NCBI GenBank assembly: GCA_902478945.1
Contig: CABSMX010000021.1
Span: 1-23,660, forward strand
Reading direction: 5' to 3'
DNA length: 23,660 nucleotides
Source: an uncultured Collinsella sp.
GTDB taxonomy: Bacteria > Actinomycetota > Coriobacteriia > Coriobacteriales > Coriobacteriaceae
Program-made: the position numbers and the translations under genes
Shown: positions 15,834 through 23,660 of the stretch, in pieces
How the letters are laid out: the number at the start of each line of letters is the position of its first letter
How positions within the stretch are numbered: position 1 is the stretch's first letter
The notes under the pieces: generated by a model
Told to the model about the DNA's origin: nothing
The model's database searches: none
What the model saw: the letters and a program-made list of their open reading frames with translations, nothing else

Positions 15834-16634
15834 ATGGCAGTACGTGCGGACAGCGTTTCGCGTGTCGACCATGATGGGGTTACATTGGTGGAGGGCGCGA
15901 CGCACGATGTTCGCTTTGCCTTCACCGAACGCGCCGGCGGTGTTTCCGAAGATGTGTACTCCTCACTCAACTTGGGCTCGCATGTTGGTGATGACCCCTT
16001 TGCCGTTCAAGAAAATCGTCGTCGCGTGCTCGAGGCTATGGGTGCCGCCGAGTGCGAGCACAACCTGCTTGTTCCCAATCAAGTACACGGTGACCATGTC
16101 GTGACGGTGACCTCGAACGGTGCCGATGGTCTCGAGAACATTCGCGAGCAGATTGCCGAGGGCTGTGATGCCATCGTCTGCACGGCCCGTGAGGTGCCCG
16201 TGATGCTCTGCTTTGCCGATTGCGTTCCCGTGGTACTGGTGGCTCCCGGCGGCTTTGCCGTGGTGCATTCTGGCTGGAAGGGTACGATTGCGCGCATTTC
16301 CGCCAAGGCGTGCCAAGCGCTCTGTAAGGCGGCTGGCTGCAAGTCGGACGACATCTCTGCCTACATTGGGCCCCATATCCTGGGCGACGAGTACGAGGTG
16401 TCCCAAGAACTTATGGATCGCTTTGCCGCCGAGTTCGCGTGCATCGATGCCTCCGCTTCTCGTATGCTCGATCTTTCCGCCGCCATTCGCGAGGCGCTGA
16501 TGGACGCCGGCGTCGAGGCGAACAGCATTGTGGACACCAAGCTTTCCACCGTTCGTCGGAACGACCGCTTTTATTCCTACCGCAACGAGGGCGGCACCTG
16601 TGGGCGCCATGCTGCGATCGGCGTGATGCTATGA
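15834..16634 (+). CDS. pgeF: Peptidoglycan editing factor / purine nucleoside phosphorylase PgeF (YlmD)
   Basis: A 266-residue protein of the YfiH/YlmD/LACC1 family. Members act on purine nucleosides in vitro, and in E. coli YfiH prevents L-Ser being wrongly used in the peptidoglycan stem. The conserved metal-site residues are visible in NQVHGDH, CFADCVPV and VHSGWKGT, and the C-terminal FYSYRNEGGTCGRHAAIG is typical. ATG15834 is preceded by a perfect AGGAGG (15821-15826), so the longer upstream open frame is not used. In many Gram-positive bacteria this gene lies after ftsZ and before ylmE. Here its stop overlaps the pstS start as ATGA, tying it to the phosphate operon. Confidence 0.93.
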   Translation: MAVRADSVSRVDHDGVTLVEGATHDVRFAFTERAGGVSEDVYSSLNLGSHVGDDPFAVQENRRRVLEAMGAAECEHNLLVPNQVHGDHVVTVTSNGADGLENIREQIAEGCDAIVCTAREVPVMLCFADCVPVVLVAPGGFAVVHSGWKGTIARISAKACQALCKAAGCKSDDISAYIGPHILGDEYEVSQELMDRFAAEFACIDASASRMLDLSAAIREALMDAGVEANSIVDTKLSTVRRNDRFYSYRNEGGTCGRHAAIGVML

Positions 16635-17467
16635 GAAAGATCGCATCGGTCCTGAGTGCTGCAGTGCTTACGCTCACGCTGTGTGCTTGCTCCTCGGGAT
16701 CTTCCACATCTTCTATTACCGTGGCCGGCTCGACCACGTGCCTTCCCATTGCTGAGATCGCAGCCGAGGGCTTTAAGGAAGAGGCCGGCACCGATGTGCT
16801 CGTCTCCGGCCTTGGCTCCTCTGCGGGTATCGAGGCCGTCAGCAACGGCACGGCCGACATCGCCAGCTCGTCTCGTGGCCTCAATGCCGACGAACAAGAC
16901 CTTGGCCTGACCCCGATCGTAATCGCGCACGACGGCATCGCAGTCATCGTGAACGACGACAACCCGGTCGACAATCTCTCGACCGAGCAGCTCCGCGATA
17001 TTTACGCCGGCAAGATCACCAACTGGAAGGAAGTCGGCGGAGAGGACCTGAAGATTCAGGTTATCAACCGCGACGAGGCGTCCGGTACGCGCGAGGCCTT
17101 CCGTACCATCGTGATGGACGGCACGCCGTTCGATCGCCGCTCGGCCGTTCTTTCGGGTACGGGCCAAGTGCGCGACGTCGTGTCCCGCTCGCATGGCGCC
17201 ATTGGCTACATCTCGCTGGGTTTTGTCGAGAGCCTCAACGCCACGACCTCGGTTAAGGCCGTTTCGGTTAACCATGTCGAGGCATCCGAGAAGACGGTCG
17301 CAAGTGGCGGCTATCCCATCTCGCGCGACCTTTACTTCTTTGTGAAGGGTACGCCTTCGCATCAGGCGCAGGACTACATTGACTATGTGACGTCCGAGAA
17401 GATGGACGAGCAGATTCGCGAGGCGGGCTTTATTCCCGTCACCAACGACGGAAAGGGGAGTGAGTAG
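16631..17467 (+). CDS. pstS: Phosphate-binding lipoprotein PstS
   Basis: A 278-residue extracytoplasmic phosphate receptor of the Pst ABC importer. It starts with a lipoprotein signal peptide; the lipobox is LCAC with Cys20 as the modified residue. The mature protein has the PBP fold with AGSTTCLPIAE at the start, a phosphate-contact region with GSSAGIEAVSNGTADIASSS, and NRDEASGTREAF, the typical PstS signature. Length matches Gram-positive PstS. The ATG start overlaps the pgeF stop in an ATGA, indicating translational coupling. pstC follows directly. High-affinity uptake under phosphate limitation is its known role. Confidence 0.95.
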   Translation: MRKIASVLSAAVLTLTLCACSSGSSTSSITVAGSTTCLPIAEIAAEGFKEEAGTDVLVSGLGSSAGIEAVSNGTADIASSSRGLNADEQDLGLTPIVIAHDGIAVIVNDDNPVDNLSTEQLRDIYAGKITNWKEVGGEDLKIQVINRDEASGTREAFRTIVMDGTPFDRRSAVLSGTGQVRDVVSRSHGAIGYISLGFVESLNATTSVKAVSVNHVEASEKTVASGGYPISRDLYFFVKGTPSHQAQDYIDYVTSEKMDEQIREAGFIPVTNDGKGSE

Positions 17468-17468
17468 C

Positions 17469-18395
17469 GTGGAAGCACAGGAAACCCCCCAGATTGAGCA
17501 GGAGGCTCAGACGCCCAAAAAGCGTGAGTTGGCGTTGGTGTCGCGTAGCACCTATCTCAAGGAGAAGGCGCTGCAGTGGATCTTCTTTGCCTGCGCGTTC
17601 TTGGCGGTCGTCACCGTCATCCTGATTTTTGTCTTTACCACGTACTCGGCGCTGCCCGTCTTTACCGACATCGGCCTGGCGGACTTCTTTAGCTTTACAT
17701 GGGCGCCCTCTGAGGGTCACTACGGCATCATGTCGCTGCTGGCGGGCTCTGGTCTGGTGACGGTCGGTGCGCTCGCCATGGGCGTGCCCCTGGGTGTGGG
17801 CACGGCCGTGTATCTGGTCGAGATCGCCAGCAAGCGCGTGCGCAGGCTCATCAGCCCCGCCGTCGACCTGCTGGCGGGCATCCCCTCCATCATCTACGGC
17901 TTCTTTGGCATGGTCATCATCCGCCCGTTTATCGCGCAGCTGACCGGCGGTCTTGGCTTTGGCGCGCTGACGGCTTGGTTCGTGCTCGCCATCATGATCG
18001 TTCCCACCATCACCACGCTCACGATCGATGCCCTCAATTCCATTCCCATGGGCATTCGCGAGGCGTCCTATGCCATGGGTGCCACCAAGTGGCAGACCAT
18101 CTACAAGGTCGTGCTGCCTGCAGCCAAGCTGGGCATTGTCGATGCAATTGTCCTGGGTATGGGACGCGCCATCGGCGAGACCATGGCCGTGCTGATGGTC
18201 GTGGGCAACGCCCCGGTCATTCCGGATAGCATCTCGAGCCCCATCTCGACGCTCACGAGCCAGATCGCGCTCGACATGAGCTATTCCTCGGGCCTGCATC
18301 GCTCGGCTCTGTTTGGCATGGGCGTGGTCCTGTTTATCATCTCCGCTGCACTGGTGGGTATCGTCCGTCTGATTTCCAAGAAGAAGAGGGGGTAG
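17469..18395 (+). CDS. pstC: Phosphate ABC transporter permease PstC
   Basis: A permease of about 308 residues that forms the channel together with PstA. A charged N-terminal cytosolic tail precedes about six membrane segments, and the EAA loop that contacts PstB is visible as EASYAMGATKWQ followed by GMGRAIGETMAV. GTG17469 is chosen because GGAG (17457-17460) is 8 nt upstream; GTG17460 would sit on that site. It begins 1 nt after the pstS stop. pstA follows after 3 nt. PstC rather than PstA is assigned from order and from its N-terminal region. Confidence 0.94.
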   Translation: MEAQETPQIEQEAQTPKKRELALVSRSTYLKEKALQWIFFACAFLAVVTVILIFVFTTYSALPVFTDIGLADFFSFTWAPSEGHYGIMSLLAGSGLVTVGALAMGVPLGVGTAVYLVEIASKRVRRLISPAVDLLAGIPSIIYGFFGMVIIRPFIAQLTGGLGFGALTAWFVLAIMIVPTITTLTIDALNSIPMGIREASYAMGATKWQTIYKVVLPAAKLGIVDAIVLGMGRAIGETMAVLMVVGNAPVIPDSISSPISTLTSQIALDMSYSSGLHRSALFGMGVVLFIISAALVGIVRLISKKKRG

Positions 18396-18398
18396 GCT

Positions 18399-19304
18399 AT
18401 GTCCGATTCCGTTGACACGACGGTCGATACGACCTCGTCGCGCGAGCGCATCAAGCGTGCCCTTTCCCATGGCAAGAAGGGCCGCATTAACAAGGACCTG
18501 TCCAACAAGATTATGCTCGGCGTGTTTCGCGCCGCGGCCTATATCACCACCCTGGTGTTGCTCGCCATCATCGCCTACGTGGTCATCAACGGCCTTCCGC
18601 ATATCTCGCTCGACTTTATCTTTGGCTGGCCGCAGGGCGTAAACGCCGAGGGTGGCATCTGGCCCACGATCGTCTCGACCGTCTACGTGACGGCGCTCGC
18701 CATGCTCATCTGCACGCCGGTTGCCGTCTTGGCTGCGGTCTATCTGGCCGAATACGCCAAACAGGGCAAGGTTGTCGACATCATTCGCTATGCTGCCGAT
18801 GCCCTGGCCTCGGTGCCTTCCATTGTTATGGGCCTCTTTGGCTACGCCTTGTTTGTCGAGGCCATGGGTCTGGGCCTTTCGATGGTCTCGGCCGCCCTGG
18901 CGCTGGCGCTTCTGATGCTGCCCATCGTCATGCGCACCACCGAGGAGGCAATCCGCGCCGTTCCGCGCTATATCCGTTGGGGCGCATATGGCCTGGGCGC
19001 CACCAAGTGGCAGGTCGTCTCGAAGATCGTGCTTCCTTCAGCCTTTGGCCGCATCGCCACCGGTATCGTCCTTGCCATCGGTCGCGCCATCGGCGAGACC
19101 GCCGTGGTGCTCTACACCATGGGTCAGGCCATCAACCTGCCTATTTCGCCGCTCGATTCTGGTCGTCCCATGACCGTTCACCTCTATTTGCTTGCCAACG
19201 ACGGCATCAACATGAACGCAGCCTACGGTACTGCGCTTTTGTTGATGGCGATTATTCTGGCCTTCAACCTGTTTGCGCGTTATCTGTCGCGCAAACGCCG
19301 CTAG
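18399..19304 (+). CDS. pstA: Phosphate ABC transporter permease PstA
   Basis: A 301-residue second permease of the Pst importer. A roughly 40-residue basic cytosolic N-terminus precedes about six membrane segments. The EAA loop is visible as WGAYGLGATKWQVV and IGRAIGETAVVLYTMG, and the protein ends in a basic SRKRR. GGGGG just upstream serves as a ribosome binding site for ATG18399. The gap to pstC is 3 nt and to pstB 12 nt, so these are one transcription unit. Confidence 0.95.
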   Translation: MSDSVDTTVDTTSSRERIKRALSHGKKGRINKDLSNKIMLGVFRAAAYITTLVLLAIIAYVVINGLPHISLDFIFGWPQGVNAEGGIWPTIVSTVYVTALAMLICTPVAVLAAVYLAEYAKQGKVVDIIRYAADALASVPSIVMGLFGYALFVEAMGLGLSMVSAALALALLMLPIVMRTTEEAIRAVPRYIRWGAYGLGATKWQVVSKIVLPSAFGRIATGIVLAIGRAIGETAVVLYTMGQAINLPISPLDSGRPMTVHLYLLANDGINMNAAYGTALLLMAIILAFNLFARYLSRKRR

Positions 19305-19316
19305 TTAAGGAGTCCC

Positions 19317-20120
<804 letters not shown>

Positions 20121-20144
20121 TCGGTGCGACTAGTCCCAAGCCGA

Positions 20145-20192
20145 TCGGACCTTGTCCGGTGTGTATTCACTGTGCGGGCGGCATGACCGCAC
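20145..20192 (+). other. Paired hairpins between pstB and phoU
   Basis: CGGAC (20146-20150) pairs with GTCCG (20154-20158) around CTT, and GTGCGG (20172-20177) pairs with CCGCAC (20187-20192) around nine bases. Neither has a T tract. They may protect the upstream pst message or reduce read-through into phoU. I see no clear promoter in this gap. Confidence 0.35.
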
Positions 20193-20212
20193 CCAACTGA
20201 TTGGAGTGAACC

Positions 20213-21070
20213 ATGCGCAAACTGTTTTCCCGTCAGCTCATCGAGGCCCGTCACGAGATGCTGGGCATCTACGAGGCCGTCGATCTGGCCCTTCACGACG
20301 CCGTGAAGGCCTATGTGACCGATGACCGCAAGCTCGCCACCAAGACCAAGAAGCGCACGCTCTCGATTGATGCCCGCTGCGCCAACTTGGAGGCCGTGTG
20401 CTACAACCTGATTGCTACGCAGTCGCCGGTCGCCTCCGACTTCCGTTTGCTGCAGACGATCATCTATGTCGACTTTAATCTGCAGCGCATGACCGATAAG
20501 GTTCGCCAGATCTGCCGCGCCACGCGTCATATGGTCAAGGCCGATATCTCGCTGCCCCAGGAGCTCGTCGGTACGGTAGAGGCCGAGGCCGAAGCTGTTT
20601 ACCAGGTGCTGGGCTCGTCGCTTTCCGCGCTCGTTACCAATGACATGTCCATCATCTGCAACCTGGCCGTCGAGGACGAGCCGGTGCATGCGGCGTACGA
20701 GAAGTTCTTCCGCACCTTTAACCGCATGGACACGGGTGATTTTATGGACGACGACAGCAACTATGACGACTTGCGCCGCGCCATCATGGTTTCGCGCTAC
20801 CTCGATCGCATTGCCTCGATCTCCATCGACGCCGCCTGCCGTCTGACCTTCCTTTTGACCGGCCAACGTATGACTGTCGGCGATATCGCCCGTACGGACG
20901 AGGACGAGCTCGAGAGCATGCGCGTGCCTTCGGGCGAGGGCGTCATCATGAGGCCCGCCGTGGATGCACGCTTTGTTGCCAAGGTGCCCGCTCACGAGGT
21001 GAGCGAGGGTCTTCGCTACCTGTTGGATCATCTTGAGGACGAGGATGATGCCGAGGACGACGAGGAGTAG
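20213..21070 (+). CDS. phoU: Phosphate signalling protein PhoU with acidic C-terminal extension
   Basis: A 285-residue PhoU-family protein, which links the Pst importer to the PhoR sensor and prevents excess uptake. The first 218 residues form the usual pair of three-helix bundles and equal a normal PhoU in length. Residues 219-285 are an extra tail ending in a run of Asp/Glu (EDEDDAEDDEE). The metal-binding E/D-xxx-D motifs look altered: the first is QRMTD (91-95) and the second DRIAS (198-202), the latter lacking its final Asp. GGAG upstream supports ATG20213. It is the last gene of the phosphate operon. Family and context are secure; the role of the tail is unknown. Confidence 0.93.
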   Translation: MRKLFSRQLIEARHEMLGIYEAVDLALHDAVKAYVTDDRKLATKTKKRTLSIDARCANLEAVCYNLIATQSPVASDFRLLQTIIYVDFNLQRMTDKVRQICRATRHMVKADISLPQELVGTVEAEAEAVYQVLGSSLSALVTNDMSIICNLAVEDEPVHAAYEKFFRTFNRMDTGDFMDDDSNYDDLRRAIMVSRYLDRIASISIDAACRLTFLLTGQRMTVGDIARTDEDELESMRVPSGEGVIMRPAVDARFVAKVPAHEVSEGLRYLLDHLEDEDDAEDDEE

Positions 21071-21109
21071 GGTGCCCCCCGTTCGTTGAGAGATTGTAAA
21101 TACCTAAGG

Positions 21110-21141
21110 GAGCGCGGCCTTGCGGATGCGGGGCTGCGCTC
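21110..21141 (+). other. GC-rich stem-loop after phoU
   Basis: GAGCGCGGCCT (21110-21120) pairs with GGGCTGCGCTC (21131-21141), 11 pairs with two G-U, around a 10-nt loop. Only TT follows, so it is not a standard intrinsic terminator, but it may end or attenuate the phosphate transcript. The 121-nt gap before ylmE holds no clear promoter. Confidence 0.4.
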
Positions 21142-21191
21142 TTGCGTTAGCATGGGACTACTTGTTGTGCTGTTAGCGGAGGCGATTGGCA

Positions 21192-21929
21192 ATGGATAAC
21201 TATTTGAATGTAATGCGCGCTCGCCGCGAGCAGATACTCGAGCGTTTCTATGCCGCGCTCGATCGCGCCGGGAGGTCCCGCGATGCTGCGCGTTTGATTG
21301 CCGTGTCCAAGACCGTCGGCGTCGATGAGACCATCGCGGCCATCCAGGTGGGATATCGCCATTTTGCCGAGAACCGCCCACAAGAGCTCGTTCGCAAACT
21401 TGCAGGTCTGGCGGATCATCCGGAGCTGCCCGAGGTGCGCTTCGACATGATTGGCAACCTTCAGACCAACAAGATCAACGCGGTGTTGGGCTCGGCCGAG
21501 CTGATTCATTCGGTGGGGTCGCTTCATTTGGCGCAGGCGATCTCGAGCCGTGCTGTCCGCAAAATCGAAGCGGGCGAGCTCGCCGCTCCCCAACAGGTGC
21601 TGATCGAGGTCAACGTAAGCGGCGAGGAGTCCAAGGGCGGCTTTTCGCCCGATGAGATTCGAGGTGCTGCCGGCGAGCTTGCGGAACTTGAGGGAATTTG
21701 TGTGCAGGGCCTTATGACTATGGCCCCTCGGGGGAACAAGGATGTGGCGCGTCGCACCTTTGCCGGGCTGCGAGAGCTGAGGGATGAGCTGGAGGCGGCG
21801 CATCCCGATTTGAGGCTGCCCGAGCTCTCTTGCGGCATGAGCGAGGACTTTGAGCCCGCTCTTGAGGAGGGCTCTACGCTCGTTCGCCTGGGCAGGGTAG
21901 TATTTAGCCCGGAGTTTGCAGTAAAATAG
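21192..21929 (+). CDS. ylmE: PLP-binding protein YggS/YlmE (PLPBP family)
   Basis: A 245-residue TIM-barrel protein that binds pyridoxal 5'-phosphate and helps keep vitamin B6 and amino-acid pools balanced. The PLP lysine is Lys40 in LIAVSKTVG; other family motifs are FAENRPQEL, FDMIGNLQTNKIN, LIEVNVSGEESKGGF, GLMTMAP and LSCGMSEDFEPAL. ATG21192 is chosen because GGAGG (21178-21182) lies 9 nt upstream; the in-frame TTG at 21186 is too close to it. The gene is a classical neighbour of sepF downstream of ftsZ, and deletion of its relatives can give division phenotypes in some bacteria. Confidence 0.94.
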   Translation: MDNYLNVMRARREQILERFYAALDRAGRSRDAARLIAVSKTVGVDETIAAIQVGYRHFAENRPQELVRKLAGLADHPELPEVRFDMIGNLQTNKINAVLGSAELIHSVGSLHLAQAISSRAVRKIEAGELAAPQQVLIEVNVSGEESKGGFSPDEIRGAAGELAELEGICVQGLMTMAPRGNKDVARRTFAGLRELRDELEAAHPDLRLPELSCGMSEDFEPALEEGSTLVRLGRVVFSPEFAVK

Positions 21930-21930
21930 G

Positions 21931-21959
21931 GCTCTGAAGTGCGCACTGGTTTACAGAGC
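21931..21959 (+). repeat. Inverted repeat between ylmE and sepF
   Basis: GCTCTG (21931-21936) pairs with CAGAGC (21954-21959). Inside the loop is the perfect 8-bp palindrome GTGCGCAC (21939-21946). It lies directly after the ylmE stop and upstream of the sepF ribosome binding site. No T tract follows. It could be an operator or an RNA hairpin. Confidence 0.35.
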
Positions 21960-21989
21960 GCCTGCACTAAACCGTGAGAGGACACAACC

Positions 21990-22715
21990 ATGGGCTTCCT
22001 TGACGAGATTAAAAATAAGATGCACCTTGGCGGCCAGCAGGGTTACGACCAGGACTATGGCCAGGATGACGACTACGGCTACGATGACGGCTACGACGAT
22101 GGCTATCAGAACAACGGCTACAGCGGTGCCTCTGGTGAGGGCTTCTATACCCAGGACGAGCCGAGTAACGGCCTGCTGGGGCAGACGCGTCGCGGTGAGG
22201 CCGAGTCGGTCGCCGTGTATACGCGTTCCGGCCAACTGGTCGGCGACGACTCCCGTCATGCAACGACGTACAATCCGCCGTCGCGTTCACAGGATAGTGC
22301 CGCGGGCGGCTATCGTCCCGGCGCTTACGACACGCCGTCGAGCTATGCCGAGAGCGCTCGCGCTCGCGCCGCGGCACCTGCGCCCGCTTCTGCGCCGAGC
22401 GACGCCTCGGCCTATGCGAGCAACATCATCAACGCCACGCCGCAGCTGCCTGCCTACGTCCTGCGTCCCGAGAGCTATGACGATGTCGAGACCGTTGTCC
22501 GCCGTGTGCGCACCAAGCAGCCCGTTGCGCTGATTTTTGTTGGCGTTCGCACCGAGGTCGCCAAACGCGTCCTGGACTTTAGCTATGGCTTTGCCTGTGG
22601 CCTGGGCGCTACGGTCAAAGAGGTGGGCGATCGCGTGTTTATGGTGCTGCCCGCCGGCTGCGAGGTCAAGGATTCGGACCTCAAGAAGCTGCGCGCCGAC
22701 GGCTACCTTAAGTAA
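21990..22715 (+). CDS. sepF: Cell division protein SepF with long acidic linker
   Basis: A 241-residue FtsZ membrane anchor, essential for division in actinobacteria that lack FtsA. The first residues (MGFLDEIKNKMHLG) form the expected amphipathic membrane-targeting helix. An Asp/Tyr/Gly-rich stretch (about 18-50, with YDDGYDDGY) and a longer Ser/Ala/Pro linker follow, then the SepF fold from about residue 155 with AYVLRPESYDDVETV and RVLDFSYGFACGLGA. Typical SepF is about 150 residues, so the linker is the extra part. GAGAGG precedes the ATG. Its target is the C-terminal peptide of FtsZ. Confidence 0.93.
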   Translation: MGFLDEIKNKMHLGGQQGYDQDYGQDDDYGYDDGYDDGYQNNGYSGASGEGFYTQDEPSNGLLGQTRRGEAESVAVYTRSGQLVGDDSRHATTYNPPSRSQDSAAGGYRPGAYDTPSSYAESARARAAAPAPASAPSDASAYASNIINATPQLPAYVLRPESYDDVETVVRRVRTKQPVALIFVGVRTEVAKRVLDFSYGFACGLGATVKEVGDRVFMVLPAGCEVKDSDLKKLRADGYLK

Positions 22716-22736
22716 ACCCAAGACGAGGAGATTCTC

Positions 22737-23018
22737 ATCAACATCTACACCATTGTCCAGCTGGTCAACACGCTGTTCAACTTCTACTCCACGCTCATTG
22801 TGGTCTATTGCTTTATGACGTGGATTCCCATGAAGCAGGGCGGCCTGCTGCAGGATATCGCCGCGGTGCTCGATAGCGTCTGCGGCCCGTGGCTCAACCT
22901 GTTTCGTCGGTTTATTCCGCCGATGGGCGGCGTTGATTTTTCGCCGGTCGTTGCAATTATTGCGTTGCAGTTGGTGCAGAGGCTGATTCTGCAGCTTCTT
23001 ATAGGTATACTCGTATAG
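22737..23018 (+). CDS. yggT: YggT-family membrane protein, probable ATC start
   Basis: A protein of about 93 residues with two hydrophobic segments joined by the family motif WNLFRRFIPP-like WLNLFRRFIPPMGGVDFSPV. The first segment (YTIVQLVNTLFNFYSTLIVVY) begins upstream of any ATG, GTG or TTG: the only usual start in frame is GTG22800, which has no ribosome binding site and would remove most of helix 1. GAGGAG (22725-22730) lies 6 nt before ATC22737, which would give MNIYTIVQL. I therefore choose ATC22737; ATT22731 is adjacent to the ribosome binding site and less likely. The frame is the same as sepF, whose TAA is at 22713. Function of YggT is unclear; it lies in the sepF-divIVA group in many bacteria. 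Confidence 0.8.
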   Translation: MNIYTIVQLVNTLFNFYSTLIVVYCFMTWIPMKQGGLLQDIAAVLDSVCGPWLNLFRRFIPPMGGVDFSPVVAIIALQLVQRLILQLLIGILV

Positions 23019-23080
23019 TACTGGCTCAGTAACTTACGTCGGGCGCCCGGCGCCGAGGCGATGAAAAAGGAGAACTTGTT

Positions 23081-23660
23081 ATGGCTATTACCCCTGCTGA
23101 CATCCAGGCTCAGACTTTCTCTGAGGCCAAGCGCGGCTATGATCCCGCCGAGGTCGACGTCTTTTTGGAGACGCTGTCCTCCGAGGTTGACGCTATGCTT
23201 GCCAAGATTGTCGATCTTAAGGGTCGTCTGACTGCCACCGAGCAGCAGCTTGCTGACACGCAGGCTCAGCTTGCCCAGGCTCAGGACGCTGCCGCTCAGG
23301 CCGTTCCCGCCGCTCCCGTGGCCGCTCCCGCACCCGACTTGTCCGCTCAGGAGCGCCAGATCTCCGCTGCTCTGATCGCTGCCCAGCAGACCGCCGAGGG
23401 CATCGTCAACGACGCCAACGAGAACGCTGAGCGCATCCGCAACGAAGCCGACGCCAAGGCCCGCGAGGTCATCCGTCAGGCTCTGACCGAGAAGCAGGCC
23501 GAGCTCGAGGAGATCGACCGTCTGAAGGCTTCCCGTGAGGAGTTCAAGGCCGAGTACCTCAAGCTCATCCAGCACTTCATGGACGACGCCCAGAATTCCT
23601 TCCCGGCCGACCTCATGGCCTCCACGCCGGTCGGTTCTGCCGCTTCTCCTGCGGTGACCG
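23081..23660 (+). CDS. divIVA: DivIVA-domain protein, 3' end outside window
   Basis: The first 193 codons of a DivIVA/Wag31-type polar and septal scaffold. The N-terminal membrane-binding domain is clear: FSEAKRGYDPAEVDVFLETL. A coiled coil begins soon after, is interrupted by an Ala/Pro-rich segment (about residues 70-88), and resumes in a long Glu/Arg/Ala-rich helix, as in actinobacterial DivIVA. AAAAAGGAG precedes ATG23081 with good spacing. No stop occurs before the window end, so the C-terminus is not seen. It follows yggT after 62 nt; TATACT (23006) and TATAGT (23014) near the end of yggT could be -10 elements but lack a good -35. Confidence 0.93.
   Translation, partial: MAITPADIQAQTFSEAKRGYDPAEVDVFLETLSSEVDAMLAKIVDLKGRLTATEQQLADTQAQLAQAQDAAAQAVPAAPVAAPAPDLSAQERQISAALIAAQQTAEGIVNDANENAERIRNEADAKAREVIRQALTEKQAELEEIDRLKASREEFKAEYLKLIQHFMDDAQNSFPADLMASTPVGSAASPAVT

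Noticed and set aside
16439..16630. Upstream extension of pstS overlapping pgeF
   Set aside because: A lipoprotein signal peptide starts exactly at ATG16631; the preceding residues are the frame shadow of pgeF.
23040..23049. Palindrome CGGGCGCCCG between yggT and divIVA as a terminator
   Set aside because: It has no loop-forming spacer and no T tract after it; short GC palindromes are common in this DNA.

Overview
The window is the cell-division and cell-wall (dcw) cluster of a GC-rich actinobacterium, followed by a phosphate-uptake operon and then the usual post-ftsZ division genes. All genes are on the + strand. Several features point to an actinobacterium of the Coriobacteriia, with Collinsella or a close relative as the best guess: ftsA is absent, sepF and divIVA are present, FtsI, FtsW and FtsQ carry long disordered tails, and pgeF/ylmE/sepF/yggT/divIVA lie downstream of ftsZ. 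The genus is an inference from gene content and protein style, not from a database match.

Region 1 (1-14265) is a compact gene train: mraZ, rsmH, ftsL-like, ftsI, murF, mraY, murD, ftsW, murG, murC, murB, ftsQ. A strong sigma70-type promoter at 22-50 overlaps an array of MraZ-type TGGG repeats, which suggests autorepression by MraZ. MurF, MurD, MurC and MurB make UDP-MurNAc-pentapeptide, MraY and MurG make lipid II, and FtsW with FtsI polymerises and cross-links septal peptidoglycan. murE, normally between ftsI and murF, is missing; a 124-bp gap with a promoter-like element lies there instead. Region 2 (14266-15673) is ftsZ, with its own AT-richer leader and a clear rho-independent terminator.

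Region 3 (15674-21070) begins with a structured leader that carries an 11-bp-period direct repeat resembling a Pho box. It continues with pgeF (ylmD), overlapped by 4 nt by pstS, then pstC, pstA, pstB and phoU. A complete phosphate ABC importer and its regulator therefore sit between ylmD and ylmE, two genes that are neighbours in the classical post-ftsZ cluster. This is the most unusual feature of the window. Region 4 (21071-23660) resumes the division cluster: ylmE (PLP-binding protein), sepF, yggT (with no normal start codon) and divIVA, which runs off the window end.

I see no rRNA, tRNA, CRISPR array, insertion sequence, phage gene or toxin-antitoxin pair. The known families account for essentially all of the coding capacity. 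What merits a second look is organisation and regulation: the pst-phoU insertion and its candidate operator, the mraZ operator and duplicated hairpin, the likely ATC start of yggT, the missing murE, the altered PhoU, and the acidic Tyr/Asp/Gly-rich linker of SepF opposite the basic tails of other divisome proteins.
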